From: Ensifer sp. LCM 4579
GTDB taxonomy: Bacteria > Pseudomonadota > Alphaproteobacteria > Rhizobiales > Rhizobiaceae
NCBI RefSeq assembly: GCF_001854885.1
Contig: NZ_MDDV01000002.1
Span: 1 to 38,546, forward strand
DNA length: 38,546 nucleotides
Direction: 5' to 3'
Below, piece after piece: positions 8,838 to 16,573 of this stretch (position 1 is its first letter; each line of letters opens with the position of its first letter). Both the position numbers and the translations under genes were made by a program. The notes beneath the pieces were generated by a model that ran no database searches, had not been told where the DNA came from, and was given only the letters and a program-made list of their open reading frames with translations.

Positions 8838-9182
8838 ATGGAAATCAAGCGTTTCGAAATAGGCCCGCGGATGAGCCAGGCCGTGGTATACAATAACACG
8901 GTCTACCTGGCCGGTCAGGTCGGCAACGCCGGGGACGACGTCGCCACCCAGACAAAGCAGGCGCTCGCCGAAGTCGATCGCCTGCTCGCGCTTGCCGGCA
9001 CGGACAAGACGCGCATCCTCTCGGCAACGGTCTGGCTCGCCGATATGGCCGACTTTGCCAAGATGAACGCCGTCTGGGACGTATGGGTCCCGCAGGGTCA
9101 CACGCCAGCCCGCGCCACCGGCGAAGCAAAGCTTGCGACGCCCGAATATCTCGTCGAGGTGATCGTCACGGCGGCATTGTAA
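8838..9182 (+). CDS. RidA/YjgF-family enamine/imine deaminase
   Basis: The 114-aa protein belongs to the RidA (YjgF/UK114) family, trimeric cytoplasmic proteins that hydrolyse reactive enamine/imine intermediates made by PLP enzymes or amino-acid oxidases. Visible family features are the VYLAGQVG stretch, VDRLLALAG, and the C-terminal PARATGEAKLATPEYLVEVIVTA. The usual catalytic Arg is likely the R in PARATG. The ATG at 8838 has GAGG upstream and matches the family start; the frame upstream to 8721 has no family character. It follows the dpp operon by 251 bases and may be co-regulated. A DadA-type amino-acid dehydrogenase, an imine producer, lies 4.4 kb downstream. Confidence 0.9.
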   Translation: MEIKRFEIGPRMSQAVVYNNTVYLAGQVGNAGDDVATQTKQALAEVDRLLALAGTDKTRILSATVWLADMADFAKMNAVWDVWVPQGHTPARATGEAKLATPEYLVEVIVTAAL

Positions 9183-9213
9183 GATCTGCTGCCATTGAAC
9201 GTGCCATTGCGGT

Positions 9214-9250
9214 ACGCCGCCGGTTACCAGGCCGGCGGCGTCTCGCTTTT
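9214..9250 (+). terminator. Intrinsic terminator after the RidA-family gene
   Basis: A perfect 10-bp stem (9214-9223 with 9232-9241) and 8-base loop is followed by CTCGCTTTT. It ends the RidA-family transcript. Confidence 0.7.
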
Positions 9251-9371
9251 GCGGCTGCATGTCTTTGCCCTTGCGGCGCCGCGTTGTCCTTTCGAGTCCG
9301 CGCAATTCCGAAAATCGATGCGCGAGATCGAGGTGGATTTGAGCAGACGTCCAGTGGGCGGCTGCTTAACA

Positions 9372-9396
9372 GGAACGATTTTCCGATCGATGCGTT
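9372..9396 (+). promoter_or_regulatory. EcfG/RpoE2-type promoter before the AI-2E-family gene
   Basis: GGAAC (9372-9376), 16 bases, CGTT (9393-9396) fits the general-stress sigma-factor consensus of alphaproteobacteria. It would give a leader of about 180 bases before the TTG at 9584. The rest of the 9183-9583 gap shows only the terminator above. Confidence 0.6.
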
Positions 9397-9583
9397 TCTC
9401 AGCAACCCCGCCTATGGCCGACGCCGTGTATCCTTGATGGCGCCGGATGGCCCTTACGCCAGGCGGGATGGTGATGGGGTTGGGCAACTTACCACGATGC
9501 GCCGGAGTTCCTGGGACAGCTTGAAATAACGGCTCGTCCTGCAAGAGGGCGGTTGCGCATGCGGTTCTCTCGGAGAGACTTCG

Positions 9584-10741
9584 TTGAAGAAGGTACCGGT
9601 GGACACGGCAAAGGACGTAACGGCGGTTGGCGCACGCCAGCGCGACGCCCGCAACGAGGCGGCGGACGTGGTAATTCCCCGTGAGGCCCCGACTGCACCT
9701 GCGCCCGGCCACGGGGGCATGGACCTGCTCGTGGCCTGCAGCATTGTCGGCCTGTTCGTCATCGCTTGTGCGTTCGCCATTTCCGCGCTGGCAGCGGTGC
9801 TGATGCCGATCGCCTTTGCGATCATCGTCGGCATCGTGCTGGGCCGGGCAGCGGATGGATTGACGCGCTTCGGCTTGCCGCCGCTTCTCGGCGGCCTGCT
9901 CTTGGCGCTCTGCTTCGTCGTCGGATTGTTCTTCCTGGTGAACGCCCTTCTCGTGGCCGTCACGGAGGTGGCGAGCGAAGCCCCGCGACTGGCGGAGAAC
10001 ATAATCGAGCGGGTCTTGCCGTTCTTCAATCGCTTTGGCTGGCTGCGGCTGGCGCTCGCCCGAGGGGCCAGCGAGCAGGCGCTCGCCGATGCCGCCGTGG
10101 AAAATGCGGGTCCGCTTCTCGGCACCGTCGCCACCAGCCTTACGCCGGCGCTCATTCAAACCCTGGTATTCCTGGCGGCGCTCGTCCTGTTCCTGCTTGG
10201 CCGCATTCATCTGCGCAGCACGGTCATTCTGGCGGTCCCGAGCCGCGAAGGGCGTCTCGGCGCAATCCGCATCATGAATGCGATCGAGGAGTCGCTTGCG
10301 CGGTACTTCGCGACCACGAGCCTGATCTATATGGCGCTGGGCGTGTTCACGATGGTGATTGCCCTGGTCGGCGGCCTGCCTATGGCGCCGCTCTGGGGCC
10401 TCTTCGCCTTCGTCTCAAGCTATATTCCCTATCTCGGCGTGACCTTGATGACGCTTTCTCTGCTGGTCGGCGGCCTGATGATTCATGACGCGCTGATCGT
10501 TGCCCTGGCGCCGGTGATTGCCTTCACCGTCATTCATCTGACGATGGAGAACCTGATCGTGCCGGCAATCCTCGGCCAGCGCTTCGAAATGAACCCGTTC
10601 CTCATTTTCATCGCGATCATCTTCTGGACATGGATGTGGGGTGCGGTCGGGGCCATTCTCGCCATGCCGCTTGCGCTGATCGCGACGACGATCTTCGAGC
10701 AGGTCCGCGACACGTCGAGCGAGCCTCAACTGCCGGGGTGA
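9584..10741 (+). CDS. AI-2E-family transporter-like membrane protein (UPF0118/PerM)
   Basis: The 385-aa protein has about 45 hydrophilic residues and then a pair of TM helices (GMDLLVACSIVGLFVIACAF and onward). A large soluble loop follows, and then a C-terminal cluster of helices with PLWGLFAFVSSYIPYLG, the hallmark of the AI-2E exporter/PerM family. Members export autoinducer-2 or act as Na+/H+ antiporters; the substrate here is unknown. The TTG at 9584 has CGGAGAGA upstream; the ATG at 9719 is an alternative that would remove the soluble N-tail. The gene has an EcfG-type promoter upstream and lies close to the phyR/nepR pair, suggesting stress induction. Confidence 0.85.
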   Translation: MKKVPVDTAKDVTAVGARQRDARNEAADVVIPREAPTAPAPGHGGMDLLVACSIVGLFVIACAFAISALAAVLMPIAFAIIVGIVLGRAADGLTRFGLPPLLGGLLLALCFVVGLFFLVNALLVAVTEVASEAPRLAENIIERVLPFFNRFGWLRLALARGASEQALADAAVENAGPLLGTVATSLTPALIQTLVFLAALVLFLLGRIHLRSTVILAVPSREGRLGAIRIMNAIEESLARYFATTSLIYMALGVFTMVIALVGGLPMAPLWGLFAFVSSYIPYLGVTLMTLSLLVGGLMIHDALIVALAPVIAFTVIHLTMENLIVPAILGQRFEMNPFLIFIAIIFWTWMWGAVGAILAMPLALIATTIFEQVRDTSSEPQLPG

Positions 10742-10780
10742 TGCAACTGCATGTCTCCTTGGAAATTGACCTTGGTTCCC

Positions 10781-10808
10781 GCGCGCCTGATAGGACGCGC
10801 GGCACTGT
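10781..10808. repeat. GCGCG-type palindrome with GGACGCGCGGC-CTGT tail
   Basis: The GCGCG/CGCGC arms and the following GGCACTGT nearly match the element at 3027-3055 (GGACGCGCGGCGCTGT). It lies 40 bases after the AI-2E gene stop and may act as a 3'-end structure. Confidence 0.45.
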
Positions 10809-10844
10809 GGGTCGCGAGAATGCCCGGCGCCCGCGTTTCGAGGG

Positions 10845-11645
10845 CTATGAGTGATGCCCCGCATGGGCCTGTTCGTCGAAAAACAGCGCCTGGCTGATCA
10901 GTGCCTTCACCATTTCCGGATTGAACGGCTTGGTTACCAGGAAGGCAGGCTCCGGTTTGTTGCCGGTCAGAAGCCGTTCCGGGAAGGCGGTGATGAAGAT
11001 CACCGGGACGGCCGCTTCCGTGAGAATTTCGTTGACGGCGTCGATCCCGGAACTGCCGTCGGCAAGCTGAATGTCCGCAAGCACCATCTTGGGGGATGTC
11101 TTGTGATAGAGGTCGAGCGCCTCCTTATGCGTGCGGGCAATTCCCGCCACCCGATGTCCGAGGCTTTCGACCATATCCTCGATATCCATCGCGATGAGCG
11201 GCTCGTCCTCGATGATCAGGACATCTGTTGCGACTTGCTGCGAGATCTCTTCCGACGCACTGGAAAGCAGGGTGGAAAATGCGCTCTGGTCAAGCGACAT
11301 GATTTCGGCCGCCTCGTCCATCGAAAACCCTTCGACGGCAACGAGCAGGAATGCCTGCCGAGGTGCGGGGGCGATCAGCGACAGATTGGCAGCGGCCCTC
11401 CGTTCCCAGGCATAGGACGACACCAACTGGGATCGGTCGACCTTCAGCTTGTCGAAAAGGGAGCAGAACAGTTTGTAGAGGCCGATTCGGTCGTTCGAAG
11501 CCGTTGGGAAGAGGCTGATGTCGTCGATGAGCTCTTCCAGCACGGCGGCGACATAGGCATCGCCTGCCGCTTGCGAGCCGGTGACGGCCCGGGCATAGCG
11601 TCGCAGGTAAGGGAGATGGGGCGCAATTCTGGTGGAAAGTGACAT
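10845..11645 (-). CDS. rsiB2: PhyR-type response regulator, anti-anti-sigma factor of the general stress response
   Basis: The 266-aa protein has the diagnostic PhyR layout: an ECF sigma-like domain (residues 1-135, regions 2 and 4) fused to a C-terminal receiver domain. The receiver has the acidic pocket at E146-D147, phospho-acceptor D191 (LADIQLADG) and K239 in VTKPF. When phosphorylated, PhyR proteins bind the NepR anti-sigma factor and free EcfG/RpoE2. A nepR-like gene is divergent 168 bases away, which supports the role. AGGAAGG precedes the ATG. From memory S. meliloti has two such regulators, RsiB1 and RsiB2, and this genomic setting fits RsiB2; the function is sure, the exact symbol less so. 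Confidence 0.92.
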   Translation of the reverse strand: MSLSTRIAPHLPYLRRYARAVTGSQAAGDAYVAAVLEELIDDISLFPTASNDRIGLYKLFCSLFDKLKVDRSQLVSSYAWERRAAANLSLIAPAPRQAFLLVAVEGFSMDEAAEIMSLDQSAFSTLLSSASEEISQQVATDVLIIEDEPLIAMDIEDMVESLGHRVAGIARTHKEALDLYHKTSPKMVLADIQLADGSSGIDAVNEILTEAAVPVIFITAFPERLLTGNKPEPAFLVTKPFNPEMVKALISQALFFDEQAHAGHHS

Positions 11646-11812
11646 TTAGACCTTCCTAAGCTATCGTCCGTTACGATCCCGATCTGCAGACGGTGGGGCA
11701 TACGGCGGGATACGTCAAGGTGTCGATCACGTCTTTGGGAATGCGGAAAAATTGAGCAATCGATGACGGCACATATCTTGAAAGCGGCCAGCACGGCGAG
11801 CGGTTTCCGGCA

Positions 11813-11989
11813 ATGAAGGACTCCTCGAGGGGAGGTGCGCGAGGCGCCAAAAGCCGGGATCCCCATGCCCCTATTGCGTCGAAGCTGAAGGCGCTCTACG
11901 AAGCGGTCGAGGAGGAGCCCGTGCCACAGCATTTCCTCGACCTTCTTCGGCGCCTCGACGAGGCCGAACGGACCCACTCCCACGACTGA
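11813..11989 (+). CDS. rsiA2: NepR-type anti-sigma factor (58 aa)
   Basis: This short gene encodes 58 aa. Residues 24-50 read KLKALYEAVEEEPVPQHFLDLL, the conserved NepR core: a first helix, the EPVP linker and a second helix with FLDLL that contacts the sigma factor or PhyR. NepR proteins hold EcfG/RpoE2 inactive until phosphorylated PhyR captures them. It is divergent from the PhyR-type gene, a standard arrangement. The start is the ATG at 11813; no strong ribosome site is visible, and no EcfG promoter was found in the divergent gap. No ecfG sigma gene is in the window. S. meliloti RsiA2 is the likely counterpart (from memory). Confidence 0.88.
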   Translation: MKDSSRGGARGAKSRDPHAPIASKLKALYEAVEEEPVPQHFLDLLRRLDEAERTHSHD

Positions 11990-12193
11990 CGCCGTCTGCT
12001 CCAGCACGTCAGGGCGGGGCAGGTGTAAACCCCCGCGACGGCAGCGCTGCCTACCTTGCGCAAAACGTTCTCACATCGTGCGCGCTCCGCCAAGCAGATA
12101 AACATGGGGGTTGCCCATGATCACCTGCTTAAATTCGTTAGGTTTGCGGCAGGCTCTGATTGCAAAACTCTGGTACACTTTCGCGGAAGCTGC

Positions 12194-12442
12194 TTAGCAG
12201 CGGGCGGTGTAGCGGCGGCCGTAGCGGTCGCGATAGATGCAATAGCCCGGCTCGCTTGCGCGGCCGATCAGGGCACCGGCAACGCCACCGATCGCTGCGC
12301 CGACCGCAGCACCTTCGACATCATTGCTCACCGCTCCGCCGATGATCGCACCGGAGGCGGCACCCACTGCCGCACCCTTTTCCGTCTGGGTGCAGGCTGC
12401 CAAGGGAAGGATGAGAGCTGCAACGAGAAGTATTTTCTTCAT
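12194..12442 (-). CDS. Glycine-zipper lipoprotein (82 aa)
   Basis: A lipoprotein signal peptide ends in the lipobox LAAC with Cys17, followed by two glycine-zipper stretches (GAAVGAASGAIIGGAVSNDV and AAVGAAIGGVAGALIG, about residues 24-62). The C-terminus GYCIYRDRYGRRYTARC has two cysteines. Proteins of this type sit in the outer membrane or periplasm and may stabilise the envelope. It lies downstream of the nepR gene on the opposite strand, in a region rich in stress promoters, though no EcfG promoter is visible before it. Confidence 0.85.
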   Translation of the reverse strand: MKKILLVAALILPLAACTQTEKGAAVGAASGAIIGGAVSNDVEGAAVGAAIGGVAGALIGRASEPGYCIYRDRYGRRYTARC

Positions 12443-12672
12443 GACACGTTCCTATCCTTTGGTTCTACCGGTTTAAGAGGATTGTGGACCAGACCCAGGA
12501 GCAAGGGCGGGCCTGCTGAGTTGAAATGACGGCGCAACGGGCGCATCCTTTTCTCCCATTTGGAGCGCCCGCGGCGCTTGTTATCGCCGTGCAAACGCCG
12601 AATGACGCCTTTTGTTCCGCGTGTGGGGCGGCAAGGGCGCATGGTTGTTGTGAGATTTCGCTTCGTTTCCGA

Positions 12673-12873
12673 TCAAGATCGGTTCTGTTTTTTCCGCTCG
12701 ACGGTCTCAAGCTCCTCAAGCAGAGCCCGGAGCCGTTTGTTGGGCTTTCCTTCCGTATGCGTTTCAAGGTCGCGCATCGTCCTGCCGATATGCAGATTGT
12801 GCTTGCGCAAATCCGCTCGGCATCCGGCGATGGTCGCCACGGTCTTCCAGATATGGCGCGAAGGAATCACCAT
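12673..12873 (-). CDS. Small hypothetical protein (66 aa), predicted general-stress target
   Basis: The 66-aa protein is charged and largely helical in its second half, with RLRALLEELETVERKKQ at the end; no family is recognised. It is kept because a full EcfG-type promoter lies just upstream on the same strand (12901-12925). That would place the transcript start about 20 bases before the ATG. A weak TGGAAATGA precedes the start codon. No membrane segment or signal peptide is seen. Confidence 0.5.
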   Translation of the reverse strand: MVIPSRHIWKTVATIAGCRADLRKHNLHIGRTMRDLETHTEGKPNKRLRALLEELETVERKKQNRS

Positions 12874-12900
12874 TTCATTTCCAGTGCTTGGTCATGGTCA

Positions 12901-12925
12901 AACGCCCCGATGATCCGAAGGTTCC
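12901..12925 (-). promoter_or_regulatory. EcfG/RpoE2-type promoter, leftward
   Basis: On the minus strand GGAAC (12925-12921), 16 bases, CGTT (12904-12901). It points at the 66-aa gene starting at 12873. Confidence 0.6.
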
Positions 12926-13025
12926 TGCCGCCGGGGTGCGTCCCTAGAGCCGGGGCAGGGCATGTTTTGCCGCCAGTCGCCCTGACGTTCAGAAAATCCG
13001 AAGTGTCGAGCAGGAGTTTGCTCCC

Positions 13026-13051
13026 GGAACAAAGGTGAGATGCCGCGCGTT
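13026..13051 (+). promoter_or_regulatory. EcfG/RpoE2-type promoter before the DUF1328 gene
   Basis: GGAAC (13026-13030), 17 bases, CGTT (13048-13051). The gene begins at 13085, giving a leader of about 27 bases. Confidence 0.68.
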
Positions 13052-13084
13052 TCGAGTTCAGCAACGCAGGCAAGGAGATGGAAT

Positions 13085-13249
13085 ATGCTCTATTATGCGC
13101 TCATCTTTCTAGTCATCGCCATCATTGCCGGTGTACTCGGTTTTGGCGGAATTGCCGGCGCTTCGGCTGGTATAGCCCAGGTTCTATTCTTCCTGTTCCT
13201 CGTGCTCCTGGTGATCTCGCTCGTTGCCGGATTTATCCGGCGAACATGA
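13085..13249 (+). CDS. DUF1328 (YtjA-type) small membrane protein
   Basis: The 54-aa protein has two TM helices (about residues 3-20 and 28-50), separated by a glycine/alanine-rich turn [14 protein letters not shown], and ends in RRT. This matches the DUF1328/UPF0391 family, often induced by stress. The ATG at 13085 follows AAGGAGATGG; the longer reading to 13040 lacks a ribosome site and would start inside the promoter. An EcfG-type promoter sits directly upstream. Confidence 0.88.
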   Translation: MLYYALIFLVIAIIAGVLGFGGIAGASAGIAQVLFFLFLVLLVISLVAGFIRRT

Positions 13250-13300
13250 TCGTAAGCTCCCATGCCGATAATCGCGCTTCTGATCAGCCGCATGGTGAAC

Positions 13301-13336
13301 GAGAAGGGGTAAGTGGCCAGACTTGCCCCTCTTTGT
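13301..13336 (+). terminator. Probable terminator after the DUF1328 gene
   Basis: AGAAGGGGTAAG and CTTGCCCCTCT form a stem with one bulge and a G-T pair, followed by TTTGTATT. The remaining sequence to 13607 (over 250 bases) shows no gene and no clear promoter. Confidence 0.5.
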
Positions 13337-13607
13337 ATTCCGCCGGCAGGCCTGTTCCCTTGCCCTTACCCAACGGCTTGGCTATTCATGCGAATACCTT
13401 TCGCACCCACCCGAATGGCGAGCCCGATGCAATTCCTGCAAACGAATGTCCAGCGGACCGCGCTTTCGAGCCGATGGTTGCCGGCTGTCTTCCGTCTCGG
13501 ACTGGTCGCCGCCCTCGCGCTCGGGTACGAGAATTCCCTCAGCCGCTTCGGTGAAGCGGAGATAGCGTGGCTATAGTCAAAGTTGAATGTAGGCGGGACA
13601 TTTGTTC

Positions 13608-14861
13608 ATGAAGACTGACATAGTGGTCCTCGGTGCCGGGATCGTCGGCATTTCCGCGGCAATCCATCTGGCGCGACGTGGAAAATCTGTGGTGCTTCTC
13701 GACCGGCGCGGCCCGGGCGAGGAGACCTCCTACGGCAACGCCGGTCTCATCCAGCGCGAAGGTGTGTTTCCCTACGGCTTCCCGCATGATTTCGGCGCCT
13801 TGTTCCGCTACGCGCTGAACAATACCATCGATGCGAGCTACCATTTCCGGGCCCTGCCGGGGCTGGTGCCGTTTCTGGCGCGCTACTGGTGGCACTCGGG
13901 CTTTACCCAGCATCGGCGGATCGCCAATCTTTACGCTCCGCTCATCGAGAATTCGATCGCGGAGCATGAGGATCTGATCGCAGCCTCCGGCGCTGGCGAT
14001 CTCATCTGCAAGAACGGCTGGATGAAGGTGTTCCGCACGGAAAAGGAGCGCGACGCCGCCTACAAGGATGCCGAAGGGCTCTCCGCCGGCTTCGGCGTCA
14101 GCCATCAGAAACTTTCTGCCAGCGAGTTGAAGACCATGGAGCCATCCATCCAGGTGGAACTCGCCGGCGGCCTGCGCTGGACCGATCCGTGGTCGATCCG
14201 CGATCCGCATAGCCTGAACAAGGCCTATCTCGCCTATTTCCAGTCGCTCGGCGGCCGCCTCGTCTCGGGCGACGCGGCAACCCTCGAGCACATCCTCGAG
14301 GGTGCCGGCTGGCGCGTGGCGACGCCGGAGGGTCCCATGGAAAGTCGCGAGGTCGTCGTCGCTCTCGGGCCCTGGGCCGATACCGTCACCCGCAAGCTCG
14401 GCTATCACTTCCCGCTCGCGGTGAAGCGCGGCTATCACATGCATTACGGCGCCAGGGACGGTGCTCAGCTCAACAATTGGGTGCTCGACGAGGAGATGGG
14501 CTATTTCCTGGCGCCGATGCTGCGCGGCATCCGCCTGACGACCGGCGCCGAATTTGCCTGGCGCGACGCGCCGAAGACGCCTGTGCAATTGACCCGGGCG
14601 GAGCGGGTCGCGCGCGAGTTCTTCCCGCTGGCCGAACGCCGAGACGAGGAGCCGTGGATGGGGGCACGCCCCTGCACGCCCGACATGATGCCGATCATCG
14701 GCAAGGCGCCGAGGCACGAGGGGCTCTGGTTCGCCTTCGGCCATGCCCATCACGGCATGACTCTCGGTCCGGTGACCGGCCGGGTACTGGCCGAGGCCAT
14801 GACCGGCGAGAAGACGGTGATCGACATCCTTCCCTACAGGCCCGACCGTTTCCTCGCCTGA
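13608..14861 (+). CDS. FAD-dependent oxidoreductase, D-amino-acid dehydrogenase (DadA) type
   Basis: The 417-aa protein of the DAO/DadA family begins with a Rossmann motif GAGIVG (residues 9-14) and acidic D32 at the end of the second strand. RRGPGEETSYGNAGLIQ follows, the classical DadA stretch. The C-terminus has the FAD-contacting GLWFAFGHAHHGMTLGPVTGR. Such enzymes oxidise D-amino acids to imines/2-oxo acids and pass electrons to the respiratory chain. The ATG at 13608 is chosen over an upstream TTG; GGCGGGA lies before it. It stands alone. The RidA-type protein upstream could remove its imine product, an inference from function only. Confidence 0.87.
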   Translation: MKTDIVVLGAGIVGISAAIHLARRGKSVVLLDRRGPGEETSYGNAGLIQREGVFPYGFPHDFGALFRYALNNTIDASYHFRALPGLVPFLARYWWHSGFTQHRRIANLYAPLIENSIAEHEDLIAASGAGDLICKNGWMKVFRTEKERDAAYKDAEGLSAGFGVSHQKLSASELKTMEPSIQVELAGGLRWTDPWSIRDPHSLNKAYLAYFQSLGGRLVSGDAATLEHILEGAGWRVATPEGPMESREVVVALGPWADTVTRKLGYHFPLAVKRGYHMHYGARDGAQLNNWVLDEEMGYFLAPMLRGIRLTTGAEFAWRDAPKTPVQLTRAERVAREFFPLAERRDEEPWMGARPCTPDMMPIIGKAPRHEGLWFAFGHAHHGMTLGPVTGRVLAEAMTGEKTVIDILPYRPDRFLA

Positions 14862-14980
14862 GCTTGCACGGTGGATTGACCTCTCCTCGCGCCGGTGCGG
14901 CAAGCCCATTGGGCTGAGCGCTGCGCGAGCCGGCGCCTCCCGCGCTCTCCGGCCGGGGCATGTTCCGCCGCCGTGGAGCA

Positions 14981-15003
14981 ATCGAAATTTTCTGAATTTC
15001 GAT
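14981..15003. promoter_or_regulatory. Perfect 9-bp dyad next to a stress promoter
   Basis: ATCGAAATT (14981-14989) and AATTTCGAT (14995-15003) face each other across 5 bases, ending one base before the GGAAC of the EcfG promoter at 15005. It could be an operator for an extra regulator or a terminator of the DadA-type gene. Confidence 0.45.
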
Positions 15004-15004
15004 C

Positions 15005-15029
15005 GGAACCAACGAGCGCGTAAGGCGTT
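15005..15029 (+). promoter_or_regulatory. EcfG/RpoE2-type promoter before the 88-aa gene
   Basis: GGAAC (15005-15009), 16 bases, CGTT (15026-15029). The gene starts at 15121, leaving a leader of about 85 bases. Confidence 0.65.
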
Positions 15030-15120
15030 TTACCCTCGCTGCAGGAGAGAGGCGGACGCTAGATCTGTGCCCAGCCGGCAGCCGGCACGCCTTTTCAAGG
15101 CGCAGGGAGGATCTCAAGGA

Positions 15121-15387
15121 ATGCGCAAGCACACGATCGAATTCGCCGGCGAGGCTGTCGCCGCGTTGGTGCCGGACAATGGCCAGTTTCGGTTCATCGC
15201 CGTCAAGTACAGCGTCTGGCCACTGGACGGCAAAATCTTTGCGAAACCGGAGGACGCGGTGCGCGCGATTGCGATGTTGCACAGTCATCGCCAAAGGCAG
15301 CCGATCGTGCGTGCGACGGCGCGACCCATCGGCGCGCGGGCTCCGGCAATTCCGGCTGTCATCCTCGGGCCAAGTGAACTCGCCTGA
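15121..15387 (+). CDS. Hypothetical protein (88 aa), predicted general-stress target
   Basis: The protein has an N-terminal beta-rich half (MRKHTIEFAGEAVAALVPDNGQ, then FRFIAVKYSVWPLDGK) followed by a helix EDAVRAIAMLHSH and a basic tail. No family is recognised. The ATG at 15121 is chosen because GGAGG and AAGG lie upstream; the longer reading to 15067 adds an arginine-rich stretch without a ribosome site. An EcfG-type promoter lies 90 bases upstream, supporting expression and a role in stress. It converges with the MgtC-family gene. Confidence 0.6.
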   Translation: MRKHTIEFAGEAVAALVPDNGQFRFIAVKYSVWPLDGKIFAKPEDAVRAIAMLHSHRQRQPIVRATARPIGARAPAIPAVILGPSELA

Positions 15388-15403
15388 CGTCCAAAGGACG
15401 GGC

Positions 15404-15961
15404 TCATCTTCTGTCGCGATCGTCGTTCGCCGGGACCCCCGAGTCCTGCGGCTGCCCCTCTGCGGTTCCGGCGAACTCGTCCGGCGACTTCCAGTCCAGG
15501 GCGACCTCGAGCCGGCCGAGAACAAAGAGCACGACTAGGCTCGCAAAGGCGCCAAAGGCCGCAATCCACCAGAGACCGAAGCCGATCGCCAGCCCGACGG
15601 CGCCGGCGAGCCACATACCGGCGCCGGTGGTCAGGCCCCTGACTTCGCCCTTGGAAAAGACGATCATGCCGGCGGCGAGAAATGCGACGCCCGCTGTCAC
15701 CGCCTCCAGAACACGGATCGGATCGATGCGGACATCCGGACCGGAGAGGCTTGCCATGTGGACGCTTTCGATCGCCATGATCGCGAACACCGCGGATGCC
15801 AGGCTTACGAGAATGTGCGTCCTCAGCCCGGCCGGGCGCTGCCGCCTTTCGCGTTCGATGCCGATCAGCGCTCCGAGCAGGATGGCGCCGCTGAGGCGCG
15901 CGAGGACGACCTGATAGGGCGTATGGGTCGCAGTAAAGATATCGGCGACGATCTCGTTCAT
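15404..15961 (-). CDS. MgtC/SapB-family inner-membrane protein
   Basis: The 185-aa protein has four to five TM helices. It contains the MgtC core: ARLSGAILLGALIGIERERRQRPAGLRTHILVSLAS (about residues 22-57), then VTAGVAFLAAGMI and GLTTGAGMWLAGAVGLAIGFG. MgtC-like proteins help growth at low Mg2+ or modulate the F-type ATPase in pathogens; the role in rhizobia is unclear. The C-terminal 25 residues are hydrophilic. It lies 37 bases after the one-TM gene on the same strand, so it may share that gene's EcfG promoter. Confidence 0.85.
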   Translation of the reverse strand: MNEIVADIFTATHTPYQVVLARLSGAILLGALIGIERERRQRPAGLRTHILVSLASAVFAIMAIESVHMASLSGPDVRIDPIRVLEAVTAGVAFLAAGMIVFSKGEVRGLTTGAGMWLAGAVGLAIGFGLWWIAAFGAFASLVVLFVLGRLEVALDWKSPDEFAGTAEGQPQDSGVPANDDRDRR

Positions 15962-15998
15962 TGAAAGGCACTACCCTCGCCTGGGAAGCCCAGCTGCA

Positions 15999-16304
15999 TC
16001 ATTGGGCCGTCGGTGCCGTGTCCGGCGTCGCCGGTGCCGCTTCATCAACCGAAGGGGCGGTGGGGGTGGCCGGCTGCGCCGGCTCGACGGTCGTGGATGA
16101 GGTGGTTTCCGGAACGTCCTCGACGCCTCTCGTCAGTTCCGCGGGCAGCCAGGCAAAGAGTGCAATCACGATTCCAATGAGCAGAGCGGACAAGAGCAGC
16201 CAGGTGCCGCGACTAATGCCCGTTTCTCGTTCGGCGGCCGGTGGTGACGGCTGGGTCTGTCGCTCTTCCAGCGATCTGTCTCTTGATTGTTCCTCTCGGG
16301 TCAT
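15999..16304 (-). CDS. Single-pass membrane protein with Pro/Thr/Ala-rich tail (101 aa)
   Basis: The protein has a charged N-terminus (MTREEQSRDRSLEERQTQ), one TM helix (about residues 33-53) and a low-complexity Pro/Thr/Ala/Glu tail. The start at 16304 is chosen because AAAGGA lies eight bases upstream; the ATG at 16313 and the frame further up are less likely. No family is recognised. An EcfG-type promoter faces it from 16456, and it may form an operon with the MgtC-family gene downstream. Confidence 0.65.
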   Translation of the reverse strand: MTREEQSRDRSLEERQTQPSPPAAERETGISRGTWLLLSALLIGIVIALFAWLPAELTRGVEDVPETTSSTTVEPAQPATPTAPSVDEAAPATPDTAPTAQ

Positions 16305-16431
16305 GGCACTCATCCTTTCTACCGATGCCCTGACGGCGGCAGCATTGAAAGCCACTTCAGCGTTGACTGGCACAGGGCACTCGACCATCAAGGTACTCTT
16401 GCGGCCGCCAAGGGCGGGCGGCCGATTGCTA

Positions 16432-16456
16432 AACGTTTCAGCTATTGCAGGGTTCC
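16432..16456 (-). promoter_or_regulatory. EcfG/RpoE2-type promoter, leftward
   Basis: On the minus strand GGAAC (16456-16452), 16 bases, CGTT (16435-16432). It would drive the one-TM protein (start 16304) and possibly the MgtC-family gene behind it. Confidence 0.62.
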
Positions 16457-16573
16457 GACTTGCGTCGCCTGCAACAGGCGGTTGCTGATCGAAGGTGCTC
16501 TACAGACAGGCGGTTCGGCTGCGAAGACCGGACGAGGCGGAAAAGCGCTTTCAAATGGGAGGGGAGACGGAGA

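Noticed and set aside
11646..11812. EcfG-type promoter in the phyR/nepR divergent gap
   Set aside because: No GGAAC with CGTT at proper distance on either strand; only partial matches.
12442..12460. EcfG-type promoter for the glycine-zipper lipoprotein gene
   Set aside because: GTTCC and AACG are present but 22 bases apart, outside the accepted spacing.
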